A stretch of DNA of 64,000 nucleotides from Cupriavidus basilensis (GCF_000876015.1 NZ_BBQM01000018.1:186001-250000), one strand, 5' to 3'. Shown: positions 1-7,684, numbered from the stretch's first letter. Made by a program: numbers and translations. Notes: generated from the letters alone by a model not told the origin.

Positions 1-2
1 CC

Positions 3-62
3 GACCTCAACCATCTGCTCGACGAGCTCACGGTCTTCGTCAAGGCCGCCTCGGCAAGCTGA
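3..62 (+). CDS. C-terminal tail of a gene entering from the left
   Basis: An open frame enters from the window edge and ends with TGA at 60-62. The last residues read DLNHLLDELTVFVKAASAS, an amphipathic, protein-like stretch. The other two plus-strand frames give Arg/Ser/Pro-rich nonsense typical of GC-rich shadow reading. Too little is present to assign a family. A perfect 9-bp stem (85-93 with 101-109) follows the stop and could mark the transcript end. Confidence 0.4.
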   Translation, partial: DLNHLLDELTVFVKAASAS

Positions 63-84
63 AGCGCCACGGCCAAGGCCTGCC

Positions 85-178
85 GCGCGGCTGTGCAACG
101 CAGCCGCGCCGGCACGCCCGGAAAGCGGCATGCCGGGCGCATCGTGGCGGCAACCGCACCTAGGGTAGAACCTAGGGT
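85..178. repeat. Hairpins and CCTAGG-containing direct repeat in a 200-bp intergenic gap
   Basis: The arms GCGCGGCTG (85-93) and CAGCCGCGC (101-109) form a 9-bp hairpin. A second short stem, GCCCGG/CCGGGC, lies at 116-138. Next come two copies of ACCTAGGGT, at 158-166 and 170-178, with a 12-bp period. CCTAGG is an uncommon hexamer in GC-rich DNA, so two phased copies just upstream of the lipoprotein gene could be a regulator site. No T-run follows the hairpins. Confidence 0.4.
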
Positions 179-264
179 CAAGAGATTTCGGAACTTTGCA
201 GCATGGGTTTCCTCTATCATGGCAGACCTTTGCCAACCCCTTTGCCTCAAAGCAAGACGATCCC

Positions 265-1068
265 GTGATCCGACGAATCTCTGACCTGATCGGCAGCCGC
301 CTGTGCGCGCTGGCTGCCGCAGTGGCAGGTGCGATCGCCCTGGTGGGCTGCGCCGATACACCGCTCAACGACCGCGATGCCGTGGCAACCAGCCCCGCCA
401 CCGCCACGCCCGCCACCGCAGCCGCGACCGCCGCTGCCAGGCCCGCCACTCCCGCGCCGGCCGCCACCCGCCCGCCACCCGCTCCCGCCGCCACGCCGCC
501 GACCAAGACCGTGACCCTGCCCGCGCAGGGCCGCGTGAGCCTGGCCGAGTACCGCGCGCAGATGCGCCAGCAACTGATGCAGACCGAAAACGCCAGCGCC
601 GACGTGGCCGACTGCGCCGCGCACGCGAGCTGGGTGGTGCCGCGCTCGGTGACGTTCGACGCGCTGAAGATCCCGACCGGCGCGCTCGGCGCCGGGCAGG
701 CCACGGTGGAACCCTGGGACGGACGCTTCTCGCAAGGCAAGCAGGCCGTGCCGGTCAGCTCCGTAGTGACCTTCGCCGCCACCGCGCACAAGCGCAACGG
801 CGAGGCCCAGTGGGAAGCGGTCAAGGTGCGCTGCGGCTACGCCGACGGCATGATGCTGGCCTACGAGCTGCTCGATGGCAGCGGCACCGTCATCAGCGAA
901 CCGGCCGCCGCGCCCGCGGTGCGCAGCAACACCCGCCAGGCCGGCAGGCACAAGGGCGGCAAGGCGGCCAAGTCCTCGGGCAAGGCCGGCAAGTCCAGCG
1001 CCAGCGGCAAGTCCACCGCCAAGAGCGGCAGCAAGAGCACCGCGAAGTCGGGCAAGAAGGCGCGCTGA
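265..1068 (+). CDS. Putative lipoprotein with Pro/Ala linker and Lys-rich tail
   Basis: The protein is a predicted secreted lipoprotein of unknown function. With the GTG start at 265 it is 267 residues and begins with a classic signal: a basic N-terminus, a hydrophobic Ala/Leu core and a lipobox LVGC with Cys29. A TTG at 196 is also in frame but would bury the signal, so GTG 265 is preferred. Residues about 35-85 are a low-complexity Pro/Ala/Thr linker. A compact middle segment holds two cysteines (in VADCAAH and VRCGY) that could pair. The last 45 residues are a Lys/Ser/Gly/Ala repeat resembling histone-H1-like tails, which may bind anionic surface polymers. I do not recognise a named family. 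The gene stands alone between palindromic repeats. Confidence 0.7.
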   Translation: MIRRISDLIGSRLCALAAAVAGAIALVGCADTPLNDRDAVATSPATATPATAAATAAARPATPAPAATRPPPAPAATPPTKTVTLPAQGRVSLAEYRAQMRQQLMQTENASADVADCAAHASWVVPRSVTFDALKIPTGALGAGQATVEPWDGRFSQGKQAVPVSSVVTFAATAHKRNGEAQWEAVKVRCGYADGMMLAYELLDGSGTVISEPAAAPAVRSNTRQAGRHKGGKAAKSSGKAGKSSASGKSTAKSGSKSTAKSGKKAR

Positions 1069-1093
1069 GCGACAGCGAGGCTACCGCGTGTTT

Positions 1094-1125
1094 GCACCCC
1101 TCTCCCGCTCGCGGGAGAGGGGTGC
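1094..1125. repeat. Palindromic intergenic repeat, copy 1
   Basis: A perfect 15-bp stem with arms at 1094-1108 and 1111-1125 has the core CCCCTCTCCCGC/GCGGGAGAGGGG. Related palindromes lie at 1243-1266 and 12660-12690. All three are in non-coding DNA near the 3' ends of genes, which suggests a dispersed REP-like family that may act as terminators or mRNA-stabilising hairpins. Confidence 0.75.
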
Positions 1126-1136
1126 GCTGGCGAATG

Positions 1137-1196
1137 CTGGCGTGCTGGGAAAAAACCATCGGCTTCGTTTCTGGCCGCGATGCTGGAAAAAACCGC
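1137..1196. repeat. Imperfect direct repeat, GCTGG(G)AAAAAACC twice
   Basis: The A-rich element GCTGGGAAAAAACC near 1146-1159 recurs as GCTGGAAAAAACC near 1182-1194. Both lie between two palindromic repeats in the 288-bp gap after the lipoprotein gene. I see no gene in this gap. Confidence 0.5.
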
Positions 1197-1242
1197 TGGC
1201 CCCGCTTGATGTGGCTCCTAGCTAAACCGCCCCTCTCCCCAA

Positions 1243-1266
1243 CCCTCTCCCCGTGAGGGGAGAGGG
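1243..1266. repeat. Palindromic intergenic repeat, copy 2
   Basis: The arms CCCTCTCCCC (1243-1252) and GGGGAGAGGG (1257-1266) enclose a GTGA loop. A partial direct copy of the left arm precedes it. It lies about 90 bp beyond the 3' end of the minus-strand M14 peptidase gene. Confidence 0.75.
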
Positions 1267-1356
1267 AGAACACCTTGCTTGGGCTAGCTCGGGCGGCTTG
1301 GGCGCGTCTAGCGGCTTCGTCAGTCGCCCCGGGCTTTTTCCCTCGTCCGCGTCCCC

Positions 1357-2499
1357 TCAATCCAACTGCGCCAGAACCGCCTGCAGCATCGCCGCACCCA
1401 GCAGCGCGCTGCGCGCGCCGTTCCAGCCGACCACCGGGTCGGGCTGGTCGGCGTTGTCCTTGAACGGCATCTCCAGCGTCAGCGACAGGCAGCCGAAGGC
1501 ATGGCCGATGTACTTCGAGGCCAGCTTGAGCGCGTCCGCGTTGTACTTGCCGGCGGCGTAGCCGTACACGTCCTGGAAATCGGGCGTGGCGCGCTTGAAC
1601 GCTTCGATGAAACGCAACTGCTCGGCGCGCTGGGCCTCGGTGAAGCCGGGCAGCATCTCGCTGCCGGCGACGAAGTTGTAGGGCAGGCCTTCGTCGCCGT
1701 GGATGTCGAAGAACATGTCGCAGCCGGTCGCCTCGATGGCGCGGCGCACGTGGTACACCTCGGGGCTGGCCTGCAGGCTCGGCGCCATCCACTCGCGGTT
1801 CAGGTTGGCGCCGGCGGCGTTGGTGCGCAGGTTGCCGCGCGCCGCGCCGTCGGGGTTCATGTTCGGCACGATGTGGAACACGGCGCGCTCGAGCAGGCGG
1901 CGCGCGACCGGGTCGCCGGCCCACATGCCGGTGCCGGTCAGGCGCTGCAGCACGCCTTCGCAGAACCACTCGGCCATCGTCTCGCCGGGATGCTGGCGCG
2001 CGATCATCCAGATGGTCTTCTTGCCGTCGCCGGGCTTGCCCACCGTGACCGCGGTCATGTCGCGGCCGTCCACGGTGCTGCCCAGGTGCGACAGGCGCGC
2101 CAGCGGCGAGCGCTGCGAGGTGGCCAGCAGCGACAGGTGGCGCTCCTCGGGATACGGCTCGAAGTAGGCCAGCCACACGCTGTCGTGCTCGGGCGTGAAC
2201 GACACCGTCATGGTGCTGCCGTCGAAGGCGGTCGGCACGCGGAACCAGTACGCGCGGTCGTACGAGGCCACCGCGTGGTAGCCGCGCCAGCCGTCCGGAT
2301 AGGTGCAGTCGCCCGCGTTGAGGAACCGCAGGCTGCAGGGCTGGCCGGCCGCGCCCTGCAGGCGGAAATGGAACCACTGGCGGAACTCCGCGTGCGAGTC
2401 GGCGCGGATGCGCAGGCGGATGTCGCCGGCCTGCGCCAGCGATTCGACTTCGATGGCGCCCGAGTCGAAGCTGGCGGAGATGTGCAGGGCTTGGGTCAT
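1357..2499 (-). CDS. M14-family zinc carboxypeptidase (cytosolic carboxypeptidase-like)
   Basis: This 380-residue protein is a predicted zinc metallocarboxypeptidase of the M14 clan. It has the N-terminal beta-rich domain (about 1-120) typical of the cytosolic carboxypeptidase/AGBL branch, then the catalytic domain. Visible zinc ligands are His170 and Glu173 in QHPGETMAEW and His267 in FDIHGDE. The likely catalytic Glu343 sits in TLEMPF, and the substrate-binding NPDG and NLNREW motifs are intact. No signal peptide is seen, so it should be cytoplasmic. In eukaryotes this branch trims glutamate tails; bacterial substrates are poorly defined. The start is preceded by a 14-bp tandem repeat instead of a Shine-Dalgarno. 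yaaA ends about 100 bp upstream on the same strand. Confidence 0.88.
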   Translation of the reverse strand: MTQALHISASFDSGAIEVESLAQAGDIRLRIRADSHAEFRQWFHFRLQGAAGQPCSLRFLNAGDCTYPDGWRGYHAVASYDRAYWFRVPTAFDGSTMTVSFTPEHDSVWLAYFEPYPEERHLSLLATSQRSPLARLSHLGSTVDGRDMTAVTVGKPGDGKKTIWMIARQHPGETMAEWFCEGVLQRLTGTGMWAGDPVARRLLERAVFHIVPNMNPDGAARGNLRTNAAGANLNREWMAPSLQASPEVYHVRRAIEATGCDMFFDIHGDEGLPYNFVAGSEMLPGFTEAQRAEQLRFIEAFKRATPDFQDVYGYAAGKYNADALKLASKYIGHAFGCLSLTLEMPFKDNADQPDPVVGWNGARSALLGAAMLQAVLAQLD

Positions 2500-2502
2500 G
2501 GT

Positions 2503-2535
2503 GTGCGGGTTCTGTGGTGCGGGTTCTGTGGTGCG
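2503..2535. repeat. 14-bp tandem repeat abutting the M14 peptidase start
   Basis: The unit GTGCGGGTTCTGTG occurs at 2503-2516 and 2517-2530, followed by a partial third copy (GTGCG). It covers the region 4-36 bp upstream of the minus-strand start codon, where a ribosome-binding site would be expected. Copy-number change here could alter translation initiation. Confidence 0.7.
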
Positions 2536-2600
2536 TGCGCGCCGGCGCCGCGCGGCAACGGCAAGGAACGGGGTCGGCGATGGCCGGGCGGCGCGGCCGC

Positions 2601-3386
2601 TCAGTCTTCCAGGCGCCGGCGGAAGACCCAGCGCGCGTCGTCCGATGCGTCCGGGTCGAAGGCATAGCCGTCCTCGGCGAAACGCTTGAGGCTGGCCGGA
2701 TCCGTGATGCGATGCGTCACCGCGTAGCGCGTCATGGTGCCGCGCGCGCGCTTGGCGTGGAACGAGATGATCTTGTAGCGGCCGCCCTTCCAGTCCTCGA
2801 ACACCGGCGTGACGATGCGCGCGCCGAGCACCTTGGGGCGCACCACCTTGAAGTATTCCTCGGAGGCGAGGTTCACCAGCACCGGCGCGCCCTCGGCCTT
2901 GAGCGCCTTGAAGTCATCCTGCAGCAGCCGCGTGACGTCGTCGCCCCAGAACGTGTAGAGGTCCTTGCCCGCGGCGGTGTCCAGGCGCGTGCCCATCTCC
3001 AGCCGGTAGGGCTGCATCCAGTCGAGCGGGCGCAGCACGCCGTACAGGCCCGAGAGGATGCGCACGTGTTTCTGCGCGAAGGCGAGGTCGTCGTCCGACA
3101 GCGACGGCGCGTTCAGCCCCTCGTACACGTCGCCGTTGAAGGCCAGCACGGCCTGCTTGCTGTTGGCCGCGGTGAACTCGGGCGACCAGTCGCCGTAGCG
3201 CGTGGCGTTGAGCACGGCGAGCTTGTCGGAGATGTCCATCAGCGCGCCGATGTCCTGCGGGGCGAGCTTGCGCAGGCGCGCGATCAGCGTCGCCGAGCGC
3301 TCGATGAAACGCGGCAGCGTATGGGTCTTCAGGCGTGCCGGCGTCTCGTAGTCGAGCGACTTGGCGGGGGACAGGACGATGAGCAT
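2601..3386 (-). CDS. yaaA: Peroxide stress protein YaaA (UPF0246)
   Basis: This 261-residue protein matches the YaaA/UPF0246 family throughout. It opens with MLIVLSPAKSLDYETP and carries the conserved NGDVYEGL, LSGLYGVLRPLD, YRLEMGTRL, NLASEEYFK and SFHAKRARG segments. In E. coli, YaaA lowers free intracellular iron during hydrogen peroxide stress and binds DNA through a helix-hairpin-helix-like fold. The ATG at 3386 starts the recognisable domain. The reading frame stays open far upstream, but that extension runs antisense to the neighbouring genes and is not credible. It is divergent from the PIN-domain gene with only 39 bp between starts, so the two promoters must be compact. Confidence 0.95.
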   Translation of the reverse strand: MLIVLSPAKSLDYETPARLKTHTLPRFIERSATLIARLRKLAPQDIGALMDISDKLAVLNATRYGDWSPEFTAANSKQAVLAFNGDVYEGLNAPSLSDDDLAFAQKHVRILSGLYGVLRPLDWMQPYRLEMGTRLDTAAGKDLYTFWGDDVTRLLQDDFKALKAEGAPVLVNLASEEYFKVVRPKVLGARIVTPVFEDWKGGRYKIISFHAKRARGTMTRYAVTHRITDPASLKRFAEDGYAFDPDASDDARWVFRRRLED

Positions 3387-3425
3387 GGCAAAATCGCGGC
3401 AAACACAAAGACCCGATTGTAACGA

Positions 3426-3938
3426 ATGCCATCTCACTCCACCGAAGCCCCCGCCGGCGCCGCGCCGCGCGTGGTGCTCGACTCCAATATCTGGGTCGAC
3501 CTGCTGGTCTTCGCCGACCCCCATGTCGAGCCCATCCGCGCCGCGCTGCACGGCGGCGCCATCGCCGCGGTGATCCGCCCCGACTGCCGCGAAGAGCTGC
3601 GCCGGGTGCTGGCCTATCCGCAATTCGCCCGCTTCGAAGTGGACATCCCGGCCGCGCTGGCCACCGTGGACCGCCTCACCACGGCCCTGGAGATCCCGGC
3701 CGAGGCCGACACGCTGGCCGCGCGCCTGCCGCGCTGCCGCGACACCGACGACCAGAAGTTCATCGAGCTGGCCCACTTCGCCCAGGCCGCCTGCCTGGTG
3801 TCCAAGGACAAGGCCGTGCTCAAGCTCAAGGGCCGCCTGCGCCGCCAGAGCGGCGTGGACATCCTGCTGCCGCAGGCCTTCCCGGCCTGGCTGGCGGCGC
3901 GCGCCGGCGCCGCGCAGGCAACGGCCGATCCCCGCTAG
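3426..3938 (+). CDS. PIN-domain protein (putative toxin component family)
   Basis: This 170-residue protein has a PIN nuclease fold of the COG1569/TIGR00305 'putative toxin-antitoxin toxin component' type. The acidic residues expected to hold Mg2+ are visible: Asp19 in VVLDSNIWVDLL, Glu56/57 in REELRR, Asp106-109 in CRDTDDQKF and Asp128 in SKDKA. PIN domains cleave single-stranded RNA. No small antitoxin gene sits next to it: upstream is divergent yaaA and downstream an aminotransferase. It may therefore be an orphan or a housekeeping PIN protein. Assignment to a toxin function rests on family only. Confidence 0.82.
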   Translation: MPSHSTEAPAGAAPRVVLDSNIWVDLLVFADPHVEPIRAALHGGAIAAVIRPDCREELRRVLAYPQFARFEVDIPAALATVDRLTTALEIPAEADTLAARLPRCRDTDDQKFIELAHFAQAACLVSKDKAVLKLKGRLRRQSGVDILLPQAFPAWLAARAGAAQATADPR

Positions 3939-4010
3939 AATGCGGCATTGCCTCTCGCCTTGTTCGCTTCTCCGATCCCCGACCGCCGCTCCTGCCCGAC
4001 GCCGCCGCCC

Positions 4011-5201
4011 ATGTCCAGCCAGCCTTCCGTCCAGCCCGCCTCGTCTTCCCTGCCGATCACGCCGCCGCCGTCGCGCCTGCCCAAGGTCGGCACCACCATC
4101 TTCACCGTGATGTCGGCGCTGGCCGCCGAGCGCAACGCCGTCAATCTCGGCCAGGGCTTCCCGGACTTCGACTGCGACCCGAAGATCGTCGACGCCGTGA
4201 CCCACGCCATGCGCGCCGGCCTCAACCAGTACCCGCCGATGGCGGGCGTGCCCGCGCTGCGCCAGGCCATCGCCGACAAGGTCGGCAAGCTGTACGGCCA
4301 TGCCTATGACTGGAACAGCGAGATCACCGTCACCGCCGGCGCCACCCAGGGCATCCTCACCAGCATCCTGTGCGCGGTCCACCCGGGCGACGAGGTGATC
4401 GTGCTGGAGCCGTGCTACGACAGCTACATCCCCGCCATCGAGCTGGCCGGCGGCAAGGTGGTGTCGGTGGCGCTCGACGCGCCGCATTTCCGCGTGCCGT
4501 TCGACCGCATCGCCGCGGCCATCACGCCGCGCACGCGCATGCTGATGGTCAACACGCCGCACAACCCCACCGGCACCATCTGGCGCGCCGGCGACATGGA
4601 GCGCCTGGCCGGGCTGCTGGCCGGCACCGACATCCTGCTGCTGTCCGACGAGGTCTACGAGCACATGGTGTTCGACGGCCAGCGCCACGAATCCGTGTCG
4701 CGCCACCCCGAGCTGGCGCGCCGCAGCTTCGTGGTGTCGAGCTTCGGCAAGACCTACCACGTGACCGGCTGGAAGGTCGGCTACGTCGCCGCGCCGGCGG
4801 CGCTCTCGGCCGAATTCCGCAAGGTGCACCAGTTCAACGTGTTCACGGTAAACACGCCGGTGCAGCACGGGCTGGCCAGCTACATGGCCGACCCCGCGCC
4901 CTACCTCGGCCTGTCCGACTTCTACCAGGCCAAGCGCGACTACTTCCGCGCCGGGCTGGCCGGCACGCGCTTCAAGCTGCTGCCGTCCGACGGCACCTAC
5001 TTCCAGTGCGTGGATTACTCGGCCATCTCGGACATGAGCGAGGCCGATTTCTCGATGTGGCTCACCAAGGAGATCGGCGTGGCGGCGATCCCGGTGTCGG
5101 CGTTCTACTCGCAGCCGCGCGAATCCGGCGTGGTGCGCTTCTGCTTCGCCAAGAAAGAGGAAACGCTGGCGCTGGCGCTGGAGCGGCTGAAGACGCTGTA
5201 G
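4011..5201 (+). CDS. PLP-dependent aminotransferase (YbdL/methionine aminotransferase-like)
   Basis: This 396-residue fold-type I aminotransferase of class I/II closely resembles the YbdL/kynurenine aminotransferase group that transaminates methionine and other neutral or aromatic amino acids. Key elements are NLGQGFPDF for substrate binding, NTPHNPTG, LSDEVYEHM for PLP-ring contacts, the Schiff-base Lys247 in SSFGKTYHVTGWK, and the C-terminal arginine in VVRFCFAK. ATG 4011 is chosen. A TTG 63 bp upstream is in frame but adds a Pro-rich leader without homology. A perfect 11-bp hairpin overlaps the stop codon. The next gene is convergent. Confidence 0.9.
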   Translation: MSSQPSVQPASSSLPITPPPSRLPKVGTTIFTVMSALAAERNAVNLGQGFPDFDCDPKIVDAVTHAMRAGLNQYPPMAGVPALRQAIADKVGKLYGHAYDWNSEITVTAGATQGILTSILCAVHPGDEVIVLEPCYDSYIPAIELAGGKVVSVALDAPHFRVPFDRIAAAITPRTRMLMVNTPHNPTGTIWRAGDMERLAGLLAGTDILLLSDEVYEHMVFDGQRHESVSRHPELARRSFVVSSFGKTYHVTGWKVGYVAAPAALSAEFRKVHQFNVFTVNTPVQHGLASYMADPAPYLGLSDFYQAKRDYFRAGLAGTRFKLLPSDGTYFQCVDYSAISDMSEADFSMWLTKEIGVAAIPVSAFYSQPRESGVVRFCFAKKEETLALALERLKTL

Positions 5202-5222
5202 GCGCGGTCGGCGCGCCTACAG
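5196..5222. terminator. Hairpin overlapping the aminotransferase stop codon
   Basis: The arms CTGTAGGCGCG (5196-5206) and CGCGCCTACAG (5212-5222) are perfectly complementary with a 5-nt loop. The TAG stop lies within the left arm. There is no T-run, so it is a weak or factor-assisted terminator between two convergent genes, or an mRNA 3'-end stabiliser. Confidence 0.55.
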
Positions 5223-5252
5223 TCCCCGGCAACGGCGCGCCCGCCGGCCGCG

Positions 5253-5894
5253 CTACTTCCGGCGGCTGAGCATCAGCTCCGTATTCGCCTTGCGGTCCGC
5301 GTTGACCCGCTGCACCAAGGGCCGCTCCGACATGCGCCGGAGATAGTCCTTGACCGGCAGCCCGGCCAGCATGTCCTCGCCGTAGACGATCTTCGTGCAG
5401 GCGGAAACCAGCGGCAGGTGCACCACGGCCGCGCAGTCGGCCAGCGTGAAGGTGTCGCCGGCGAGATAGGGCGAGAACTTCGCCAGCTTGCCGAACGCCG
5501 GGATATAGCGCTCGAGCAGCCTGCGCTGGCGCTCCTTGGTGCCGTCGCTCACCTTGCCGCCGAAGAAGGCCGCCGGATACAGCTCGCGCGCGGTGAGCTC
5601 GAGGTACAGCTCCAGGAACGTCACCAGCTCGCGCACCTTGCCGGCCTGGAACGGGTCCGCCGGCAGCAGCGGCGCCTGCGGGTAGGTGGACTCGATGTAG
5701 GCGTCCAGCACTTCGGACTCGCACAGCGGGCCGCGATCGGTGATCATGTAGGGCACCTTGCCCAGCGGCGAGGCTTCGGGATCGGTCTCGCCGAGCCAGG
5801 CCAGCTCTTCCTCGAACGGCAGGTTCTTTTCCAGCAGGGCCAGCTTGACCTTGTTGTAGTAGTTGCTGGCGGAAAATCCGCAGAGCTTCAGCAT
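5253..5894 (-). CDS. Glutathione S-transferase family protein
   Basis: This 213-residue cytosolic glutathione transferase has a thioredoxin-like N-terminal domain (1-75). It opens LKLCGFSASNYYNKVKLALLEK and contains the glutathione gamma-glutamyl contact motif CESEVLDAYIE. The all-helical C-terminal domain includes the conserved AGDTFTLADCAAV N-capping box. The start at 5894 is preceded by AAGGAGAGAGACGAC, a good ribosome-binding site. Substrate cannot be deduced; such enzymes detoxify electrophiles or act as glutathione-linked reductases. It is convergent with the aminotransferase and divergent from the 3-hydroxyacyl-CoA dehydrogenase, with a 229-bp regulatory gap. Confidence 0.88.
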   Translation of the reverse strand: MLKLCGFSASNYYNKVKLALLEKNLPFEEELAWLGETDPEASPLGKVPYMITDRGPLCESEVLDAYIESTYPQAPLLPADPFQAGKVRELVTFLELYLELTARELYPAAFFGGKVSDGTKERQRRLLERYIPAFGKLAKFSPYLAGDTFTLADCAAVVHLPLVSACTKIVYGEDMLAGLPVKDYLRRMSERPLVQRVNADRKANTELMLSRRK

Positions 5895-6082
5895 GTCGTC
5901 TCTCTCCTTGTTGTGCGGGTCGCGCGGGGGACGCGGCGCGGGGCCGCGAAAAAATTGCCCGGCGAATTGCCCAACGCAAGGGCCGGGCCGCATTGTGTGG
6001 CATGGCAGACTCTGGCGGCTGCCTGTGGCCGATCAGCGCACGCCGCTTGCACCGCGCCACTGTCGCGGATGATGCAAAAAAC

Positions 6083-6100
6083 GTACGCTCGTGCTAATTT
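6083..6100. promoter_or_regulatory. Palindromic operator candidate upstream of hydroxyacyl-CoA dehydrogenase
   Basis: GTACGCTCGTGCTAATTT has a pseudo-palindromic GnACG-nn-CGTnC core followed by TAATTT. An almost identical element, GAACGGTCGTGCTAATTT, lies at 41765-41782. The shape is that of a TetR-family operator. TetR regulators of fatty-acid degradation (FadP/PsrA type) are known in beta-proteobacteria, but I cannot confirm their consensus from memory. It ends 23 bp before the ATG at 6124, so binding would block initiation. Confidence 0.5.
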
Positions 6101-6123
6101 AACCACAACTTTCTGGACGCACT

Positions 6124-7647
6124 ATGAGCACTTTCACCATCGACACCCTCGGCATCGTGGGCACCGGCGCCATGGGCCGGGGCATCGCGCAGATCGCCGC
6201 GCAGGCCGGCCTCGCCGTCAGCCTGTACGACACCAATCCGCAAGCCGTGGCGGCCGCCCGGCAATACCTGCAGGACATGCTGGCCAAGCTGGCCGACAAG
6301 GGCAAGATCAGCGCGGCCGACGCCGACGCCGCCCTCGCCCGCGTCAAGCCCTGCAGCGCGCTGGAAGACCTGGCCGGCTGCGACATGGTGCTCGAGGCCA
6401 TCGTCGAGAAGCTCGAGGTCAAGCGCGACCTGATCGCGAAGCTCGAAGCCATCCTGCGTCCGGAGGCGGTGATCGCCTCCAACACCTCGTCGCTGTCGAT
6501 CACCGCGATCGCCGTGGGCGCGAAGCACCCGGGCCGCGTCGCCGGCTACCACTTCTTCAACCCGGTGCCGCTGATGAAGGTGGTCGAGGTGATCGACGGC
6601 CTGTCCGGCGACCCGGCCGTGGGCGACGCCCTGATGGCGCTGTCGCGCCGCATGGGCCATACCCCGGTGCGCTGCAAGGACATGCCCGGCTTCATCGTCA
6701 ACCATGCCGGGCGCGGCATGAACATCGAAGGCCTCAAGGTAGCCCAGGAAGGCGTGGCCGAATTCGCCGACATCGACGCCATCATGCGCGAGCAGGCCGG
6801 CTTCCGCATGGGCCCGTTCGAGCTGATGGACCTGACCGGGCTGGACGTGTCGCACCCGGTGATGGAGTCGATCTACAACCAGTTCTACCAGGAACCGCGC
6901 TACCGCCCCTCGCCGATCACCGCGATCCGCGCGGTGGGCGGCCTGATCGGCCGCAAGGCCGGCGCCGGCTTCTACCGCTACGTGGACGGCCAGAAGCAGG
7001 TGCCCGCCGCCGTGCCGGCGCCGTCCGCGCGCCCGGCCAGCGTCTGGGTCAGCCACGCCGACGAGCGCGGCCACGCGATGGTGGTCAAGCTGATCGGCGC
7101 GCTGGGCATGACCGCCGAAGCCGGCAACCAGCCGTCGGCCGACGCGCTGATCGTGGTCACGCCGCTGGGCCTGGACGCCACCGCCTGCGCGCTGCACGAA
7201 GGCCTGGACCCGAGCCGCGTGGTCGCCATCGACACGCTGATGCCGTTCGAGGCCACCAAGCGCCGCACGCTGATGACCACGCCGGCCACCACCGCCGCCG
7301 CGCGCGAGGCCGCGCACGGCCTGTTCGGCGCCGACGGCGTGCCGGTCACGGTGATCCGCGACTCGGCCGGCTTCGTGGCCCAGCGCATCGTCTGCTCCAT
7401 CGTCAACATCGCCAGCGACATCGCGCAGCAGCGCATCGCCACGCCGGTCGACATCGACCTCGCCGTCAACCTGGGCCTCGGTTATCCCAAGGGCCCGCTG
7501 GCGCTGGGCGACGCGATCGGCCCGGACCTGGTGCTGACCGTGCTGCGCAACCTGGAGCGCCTGACCGGCGACATGCGCTACCGCCCCAGCCCGTGGCTGT
7601 GGCGCCGCGCCGGCCTCGGCCTGTCGCTGCTGGCCGAAGAGCAGTAA
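6124..7647 (+). CDS. 3-hydroxyacyl-CoA dehydrogenase, two-domain (PaaH/PaaC-like)
   Basis: This 507-residue NAD-dependent 3-hydroxyacyl-CoA dehydrogenase oxidises (S)-3-hydroxyacyl-CoA to 3-ketoacyl-CoA. The Rossmann domain begins GIVGTGAMGRGIAQIAA (about 9-25). The catalytic His lies in GYHFFNPVPLMKVVEV, and SNTSSLS is conserved. The first 3HCDH C-terminal domain spans about 190-290 and a second copy about 395-495, giving the duplicated architecture of the phenylacetate-type enzymes. It heads a plus-strand run with an enoyl-CoA hydratase and an acyl-CoA phosphotransferase, so beta-oxidation of some acyl or aryl chain is likely. No other paa genes are nearby, so paaH itself is not asserted. 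Confidence 0.93.
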   Translation: MSTFTIDTLGIVGTGAMGRGIAQIAAQAGLAVSLYDTNPQAVAAARQYLQDMLAKLADKGKISAADADAALARVKPCSALEDLAGCDMVLEAIVEKLEVKRDLIAKLEAILRPEAVIASNTSSLSITAIAVGAKHPGRVAGYHFFNPVPLMKVVEVIDGLSGDPAVGDALMALSRRMGHTPVRCKDMPGFIVNHAGRGMNIEGLKVAQEGVAEFADIDAIMREQAGFRMGPFELMDLTGLDVSHPVMESIYNQFYQEPRYRPSPITAIRAVGGLIGRKAGAGFYRYVDGQKQVPAAVPAPSARPASVWVSHADERGHAMVVKLIGALGMTAEAGNQPSADALIVVTPLGLDATACALHEGLDPSRVVAIDTLMPFEATKRRTLMTTPATTAAAREAAHGLFGADGVPVTVIRDSAGFVAQRIVCSIVNIASDIAQQRIATPVDIDLAVNLGLGYPKGPLALGDAIGPDLVLTVLRNLERLTGDMRYRPSPWLWRRAGLGLSLLAEEQ

Positions 7648-7653
7648 TCCGCG

Positions 7654-7684
7654 CGACCGCAAGCCCCCCGGCCTGCGGTCGTTT
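7654..7684 (+). terminator. Weak terminator after 3-hydroxyacyl-CoA dehydrogenase
   Basis: The arms CGACCGCA (7654-7661) and TGCGGTCG (7674-7681) are followed by a short TTT. The small U-tract suggests partial read-through into the enoyl-CoA hydratase gene 64 bp on. Confidence 0.5.

Noticed and set aside
3387..4868. Upstream extension of yaaA
   Set aside because: The frame stays open for about 490 codons, but this part is antisense to the PIN and aminotransferase genes. The family N-terminus begins at 3386.
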